From an uncultured Bacilli bacterium (GTDB lineage: Bacteria > Bacillota_I > Bacilli_A > ML615J-28 > CAG-313), in assembly GCA_904501965.1 (NCBI GenBank), contig CAJGCS010000037.1:1-9408 (forward strand): a stretch of DNA of 9,408 nt. The letters are read 5' to 3'. The translations under genes and the position numbers were made by a program. Positions 6,037-9,408 of the stretch are shown here, piece by piece; within the stretch, counting starts at the first letter, position 1; each line of letters begins with the position of its first letter. A model generated the notes under the pieces. It saw only the letters and a list, made by a program, of their open reading frames with translations, did not search any database and was not told the origin of the DNA.

Positions 6037-7404
6037 ATGGCAGAAAATGTAGTATCAAAAAATCAAGAAATATTAATTACAATAAAAAGAATAGGTATTA
6101 ATGGAGAAGGTATTGGCTATTATAAAAAGCTTGCAGTATTTGTTCCTTTCGCAATTCCTACAGAAGAAGTGGTTGTTCGTATTACTGATGTTTATGAAAA
6201 ATATGCAACAGCTAAACTTGTCCGTGTAAAAAAACCTGCTGAATCTCGTATTAAACCATTATGCCCACATTATGAATTATGTGGTGGTTGTCAATTACAA
6301 CATATTGATTATAGTAGTCATGGTGATTTAAAACGTAGCATTGTTATGGAAGCATTTGATCGTTACTTTGATAAAAAGTTAAATCCAAAATTATTCTATA
6401 ATACTATTACAATGGATACTCCTTGGCATTATAGAAATAAAGCAAAACTTCCAGTAAGATTTGATGGAGAAAAGTTAGTAACTGGTCTTTATTCATTCGA
6501 TTCAAATAAACTTGTTTATATTAATCAGTGTGATGTTGAAAAAGAAGATATAAGAGAGGCAGTAAAAAAGATTTGTGCTTATCTTACAAAACATCAAGTT
6601 ATTGCTTATAGCCCTAAATCAAAAGAAGGAGTGCTAAGACATATTGTTGTTAGAAGTTCAACACATACAAAAGAAATTCAAGTTACACTGATTCTTTACA
6701 AAAAAGATATTAGAACAATCAAAATTGCGAAAGACTTAATTAATATCGATAATATTGTGAGTGTATATTATACAGTAAATGATGATTTAGATAGTATCGA
6801 AACATTTGGAGAAAATGTTGAATTAATTATTGGTAAAGACACAATTACAGAAAAACTTGGTGATTATGAGTTCCAATTACTTCCAACAGCTTTCTTTCAA
6901 TTAAACTTAGAACAAACAAACAAACTTTATGCACAAATTGCCAAATTTGCAAATTTAAAAGGTTATGAAAATGTAGTTGACGGTTATTGTGGAGTAGGAA
7001 CAATTGGTCTTACTTTAAGTAAAGGTGCGAAAGAAGTTAGAGGAGTTGACTCAAATAAACAAGCAATTGTTAATGCAATTGGAAATGCTCAAAGAAACTT
7101 TGTAGAAAATGCAAGATTCTATTCAGGAAACATGCTTGTTAATTTGGTTAAATGGTCAAAAGAAGGATGGATTCCAGATGTAATTGTTGTAGATCCACCT
7201 CGACTAGGTATGGAACTTAAATTAATTCATTATTTACAAGAACATCCTGCAAAGAAATTAATTTATGTTTCATGTAATCCTGCAACACTTGCAAAAAACT
7301 GCAACCATTTACAAAGAGTATATAATATAACAAAGATTCAACCACTTGATATGTTCCCACAAACTAGTGCTGTTGAAACTGTAGTTCTTCTTGAAAGAAG
7401 ATAA
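6037..7404 (+). CDS. rlmD: 23S rRNA (uracil-C5)-methyltransferase, RlmD/RumA family
   Basis: A 455-residue TrmA/RumA-family enzyme that uses S-adenosylmethionine to make 5-methyluridine in 23S rRNA. E. coli RlmD modifies U1939; the Bacillus relative RlmCD modifies U747 and U1939, and the target here cannot be settled from sequence. An N-terminal TRAM domain (about 8-66) has the family pattern IKRIGINGEGIGYY. The Fe-S cysteines are Cys76, Cys82 and Cys85 (CPHYELCGGC) and Cys165 (INQCDVE). The FFQLN motif at 286-290 precedes the Rossmann methyltransferase domain. DGYCGVGTIGL (315-325) is SAM motif I, and DPPRLG (386-391) is the motif IV loop. The catalytic nucleophile is Cys413 in VSCNP, and Glu447 in AVETVVLL is the expected base. 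All key residues are present. The Shine-Dalgarno site is weak (AAAGAGTGG); an in-frame GTG at 6025 is closed at once by a TAA, so ATG 6037 is the start. Confidence 0.96.
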   Translation: MAENVVSKNQEILITIKRIGINGEGIGYYKKLAVFVPFAIPTEEVVVRITDVYEKYATAKLVRVKKPAESRIKPLCPHYELCGGCQLQHIDYSSHGDLKRSIVMEAFDRYFDKKLNPKLFYNTITMDTPWHYRNKAKLPVRFDGEKLVTGLYSFDSNKLVYINQCDVEKEDIREAVKKICAYLTKHQVIAYSPKSKEGVLRHIVVRSSTHTKEIQVTLILYKKDIRTIKIAKDLINIDNIVSVYYTVNDDLDSIETFGENVELIIGKDTITEKLGDYEFQLLPTAFFQLNLEQTNKLYAQIAKFANLKGYENVVDGYCGVGTIGLTLSKGAKEVRGVDSNKQAIVNAIGNAQRNFVENARFYSGNMLVNLVKWSKEGWIPDVIVVDPPRLGMELKLIHYLQEHPAKKLIYVSCNPATLAKNCNHLQRVYNITKIQPLDMFPQTSAVETVVLLERR

Positions 7405-7407
7405 TTT

Positions 7408-7435
7408 AATCGACCCATCGGGTCGATTTATCTTT
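7408..7435 (+). terminator. Hairpin after rlmD, possibly a leaky terminator
   Basis: AATCGACCC (7408-7416) pairs with GGGTCGATT (7420-7428) around a 3-nt loop. The tail TTTATCTTT is only moderately T-rich. The next gene's Shine-Dalgarno site begins at 7436 and I find no convincing promoter between the two genes. Some readthrough probably supplies the downstream gene. Confidence 0.7.
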
Positions 7436-7444
7436 AGGTGATAT

Positions 7445-8026
7445 ATGAAAATATTAATAACAGGTTTTAAACCATTTAATAAAGATAAAGTTAATCCGAC
7501 ATCAATGATTATAAAAGAGTTTAATGACTTAAATATTAAAACGCTTGAACTTGATGTTGTATATAATTTAGATGCAAAGAAAATAATTGAAACTATAAAA
7601 GAATATAATCCTAATCTTGTATTAATGATGGGACTTGCAGGAGGAAGAAAAAAAGTAATGATTGAGTATTTTGCATTAAATATGCAATCTGCAAGCATTC
7701 CGGATAATGATGAAGTAATGAAAAATCATAATATTATAGATAAAAACGCACCGCTTGCATATACTACAAATATTGATGTGGTTAACTTAAAAGAAAAAGT
7801 TAATGATGATAATTTTGATATATCGTATCATGCAGGTACATTTGTATGTAATGATGTATATTTTCAAGTATTAGATTTTATATATAAGAATAACCTAGAA
7901 ATAAAATGTGGTTTTATTCATGTTCCATATATTAAAGAACAAGTTTTTGAAAAACTTAATATGCCATATTTAGATTATACTATTGAAACTAAAATAATAT
8001 CTAAGATTATTAATAGTTTAAAATAA
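7445..8026 (+). CDS. pcp: Pyrrolidone-carboxylate peptidase (pyroglutamyl peptidase I, family C15)
   Basis: A 193-residue cytoplasmic cysteine peptidase that removes N-terminal pyroglutamate from peptides. The start MKILITGFKPFNKDKVNP matches the family opening (ITGFxPFxxxxxNP). GLAGGRKK (63-70) is the family GqAGGR block. The triad is Glu74 (MIEYFALN, in place of the common ERxAxN), Cys135 (HAGTFVCND) and His159 (GFIHVPY). IPDN (85-88) is also conserved. At 193 residues it is shorter than the usual 205-220, mainly because of the brief region between residues 30 and 60, but the core is complete. AGGTG at 7436-7440 lies 4 nt before ATG. With no clear own promoter it probably depends on readthrough from rlmD. 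Peptide salvage is the likely role. Confidence 0.95.
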   Translation: MKILITGFKPFNKDKVNPTSMIIKEFNDLNIKTLELDVVYNLDAKKIIETIKEYNPNLVLMMGLAGGRKKVMIEYFALNMQSASIPDNDEVMKNHNIIDKNAPLAYTTNIDVVNLKEKVNDDNFDISYHAGTFVCNDVYFQVLDFIYKNNLEIKCGFIHVPYIKEQVFEKLNMPYLDYTIETKIISKIINSLK

Positions 8027-8032
8027 AATGGT

Positions 8033-8064
8033 AAGTAAACTAAAATATTTTAGTTTACTTTTTT
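8033..8064 (+). terminator. Intrinsic terminator after pcp
   Basis: AAGTAAACTAAA (8033-8044) pairs with TTTAGTTTACTT (8049-8060) around ATAT, followed by a T run to 8064. This is a perfect 12-bp stem starting 7 nt after the stop. Confidence 0.9.
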
Positions 8065-8078
8065 ATATCAATTTAAAG

Positions 8079-8109
8079 TAGACAATATTCTCTTAACTAT
8101 AGATATAAT
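8079..8109 (+). promoter_or_regulatory. Possible second, weaker promoter upstream of the GH3 lipoprotein gene
   Basis: TAGACA (8079-8084) and a perfect TATAAT (8104-8109) are separated by 19 nt, longer than ideal. The first bases extend to TAGACAA, the same heptamer as in the inverted repeat at 4992-5025. It could be a second start site or chance in AT-rich DNA. Confidence 0.3.
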
Positions 8110-8113
8110 TATG

Positions 8114-8142
8114 TTGATTAGTTATTGAAAAATTGATATAAT
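8114..8142 (+). promoter_or_regulatory. Main promoter of the GH3 lipoprotein gene
   Basis: TTGATT (8114-8119), a 17-nt spacer, and TATAAT (8137-8142) with a TGA extension (8134-8136). This is the best-formed promoter in the window. TATAAT ends 24 nt before the ATG, and GGGGAGG at 8154-8160 is a very strong ribosome-binding site with a 6-nt spacer. Confidence 0.85.
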
Positions 8143-8166
8143 AGTAACAAAAAGGGGAGGCAATAT

Positions 8167-9408
8167 ATGAAAAGACTATTAATGCTAATTGTAATATCTA
8201 TATTTGGCTTTACTATTAAAGCTTGTGAAGATGGTGAACAGGGTGGGACAACTCCTCCAGAGCCTGATAATCAATTTGTGCTTGAAATTACAGGAGAAAC
8301 AACTCTTGAAAAGGGAATGACCTTACAACTTTCAACTAACTATGAAGGAGACAAAAAGATTAGTTGGGAATCAGAAGACGTAAGTATTGCAACAGTAAAT
8401 TCTAACGGACTTGTCAAAGGCGAAAGTACTGGACAAACTATAATTTCAGCAAGTGTTGAAGGTAATATTGCTTATACAACAATAACTGTAAATAAGTTTT
8501 CTGCTAAGTTCACCATTACTGGTCCATCAAACTTTAAAGTGAATTCATCTGGAAAGTATAAACTCACATCAAGTTCAAATGTTGATATGGATTCATTTGA
8601 AATAACTTGGGAATCAGCAAACCCTAATGTTGCAACTATTAATGAATATGGGACTTTAATCGGTGTTTCATCAGGAATGACTGAGGTAATTGCCTATGTT
8701 GATGGTGAAATAGTTGCTACTAAAGAAGTATTTATTGAAAGTGTTCCTGATCCAAGAATTTCTCTTAGCGGACCAACTACTATGGATGTTGGTGAAAGAA
8801 GTAAGTTTAGTATAGGATATTCTAATTTACAATATCATTCAAATCTTGGTGGGACTATTGTTACTGTTAATGATTCAAGTCTTGCACTTGTATATACATC
8901 TCATCCTTATGAAATAGTTGCATATAAAGAAGGAACTCTAGTAATTCATGTAACATTTAAAAATAGACCTGATATATATGATGAACTTGTAATTGAAATT
9001 GTCGATAGATCAAAAACAATTGAGATTAGTGGTAATCAAGAAATGATGCAAGGTGAGTTTAATCAACTTACTGCAACACCAATTAACTTTGATAGTACAG
9101 AGTTTATTTGGGAATCAAGTGATGAATCAATTGCTTTAGTTGAAGATGGACTTGTTCTAGGGGTAAATAAAGGAATTGTTGAAATAACTGCTAAAACAGG
9201 TTATGAAGGAATTGAAGCAACATTTGTTGTTGAGGTAAAACAAAATATTCCTTCTGGATATACTGAACAAGATTTACTTAAAGTAGAAGAAATCCTAACT
9301 AATATGACTTTATCGCAAAAAGTAGGACAAATGTTTGCGGTCGGATTTAACGGCACGACATACACATCTACTTTAGATAGTGTAATCAAAAACTATAATT
9401 TCGGTAAT
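8167..9408 (+). CDS. Lipoprotein with Ig-like (Big_2) domains and a GH3 NagZ-type domain (3' end outside window)
   Basis: The first 414 codons of a longer gene with no stop before the window end. Residues 1-20 form a lipoprotein-type signal peptide ending TIKAC, with Cys20 the likely lipid anchor; Lys at the -2 position is unusual for a lipobox. A short Gly/Pro/acidic linker follows. Four Ig-like domains lie at about 37-109, 113-190, 198-280 and 283-358. Three carry the Big_2 signature of W-E-S then an IATV-like strand (Trp67, Trp148, Trp315); the third is more divergent. From about residue 368, LLKVEEILTNMTLSQKVGQMFAVGFNGT matches the N-terminus of GH3 beta-N-acetylglucosaminidases (NagZ group), which cut GlcNAc from MurNAc in peptidoglycan fragments. 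The catalytic Asp and the His/Asp acid-base region are beyond the window, so substrate and activity are inferred. The likely site of action is the outer face of the membrane, with the Ig domains as a spacer. Confidence 0.88.
   Translation, partial: MKRLLMLIVISIFGFTIKACEDGEQGGTTPPEPDNQFVLEITGETTLEKGMTLQLSTNYEGDKKISWESEDVSIATVNSNGLVKGESTGQTIISASVEGNIAYTTITVNKFSAKFTITGPSNFKVNSSGKYKLTSSSNVDMDSFEITWESANPNVATINEYGTLIGVSSGMTEVIAYVDGEIVATKEVFIESVPDPRISLSGPTTMDVGERSKFSIGYSNLQYHSNLGGTIVTVNDSSLALVYTSHPYEIVAYKEGTLVIHVTFKNRPDIYDELVIEIVDRSKTIEISGNQEMMQGEFNQLTATPINFDSTEFIWESSDESIALVEDGLVLGVNKGIVEITAKTGYEGIEATFVVEVKQNIPSGYTEQDLLKVEEILTNMTLSQKVGQMFAVGFNGTTYTSTLDSVIKNYNFGN

Noticed and set aside
7319..7326. 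TATAAT inside rlmD as a promoter for pcp
   Set aside because: There is no -35-like hexamer at 16-18 nt, the position is over 110 nt from the pcp start, and such strings are frequent in AT-rich coding sequence.
7309..7698. Minus-strand open frame across the rlmD-pcp junction
   Set aside because: It runs antisense to two well-supported genes and through the terminator hairpin, with no recognisable domain or start signal.
1..9408. Mycoplasma-type code with TGA as Trp
   Set aside because: Every Trp is TGG and no recognised gene contains an in-frame TGA. All seven visible stops are TAA or TAG, so TGA is simply not used here and reassignment has no support.

Overview
The window is AT-rich DNA with seven genes and part of an eighth, all on the + strand and separated by short gaps. 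Most genes end in an intrinsic terminator, and several have clear sigma-A type promoters (TATAAT, often as TGATATAAT) and Shine-Dalgarno sites. The lipoproteins with InlB/Listeria-Bacteroides repeats, the Big_2 Ig-like domains, the PdaA-type deacetylase and the low-GC codon use suggest a low-GC Firmicute: a Bacilli, Erysipelotrichia or Mollicutes-related gut-type lineage. Trp is always TGG and no gene reads through TGA, so the standard bacterial code fits. The lineage is inferred; the window has no rRNA or other phylogenetic marker.

Layout. (1) 1-188 is the C-terminal end of an M24 metallopeptidase (Xaa-Pro aminopeptidase type). (2) 206-3145 follows after 17 nt and encodes a 979-residue lipoprotein with four InlB-like repeats, two Big_2 domains and an Amidase_2 domain; a strong terminator follows. 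(3) 3253-4002 is a PdaA-type polysaccharide deacetylase that appears to start at ATT. (4) 4127-4969 is a single-pass membrane protein with one InlB-like repeat. (5) 5102-5947 is an uncharacterised cysteine-rich polytopic membrane protein, preceded by a 12-bp inverted repeat and a repeated half-site that look like an operator. (6) 6037-7404 is an RlmD/RumA-type 23S rRNA m5U methyltransferase. (7) 7445-8026 is pyrrolidone-carboxylate peptidase. (8) 8167 to the window end is a lipoprotein with four Ig-like domains leading into a GH3 (NagZ-type) domain, cut by the window edge.

How they may work together: three of the exported proteins carry enzymes for successive bonds in peptidoglycan. These are an amidase (MurNAc to L-Ala), a de-N-acetylase of muramic acid, and a probable beta-N-acetylglucosaminidase. 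Two peptidases (M24 and Pcp) could process released or scavenged peptides. This is a plausible cell-wall remodelling and peptide-salvage neighbourhood, but each gene appears to have its own transcription unit, so the link is inferred from content and proximity. I see no mobile element, CRISPR array, tRNA or rRNA. I do not claim a new system. The least explained items are the membrane protein at 5102 with its palindromic upstream site, and two large insertions in the amidase lipoprotein.
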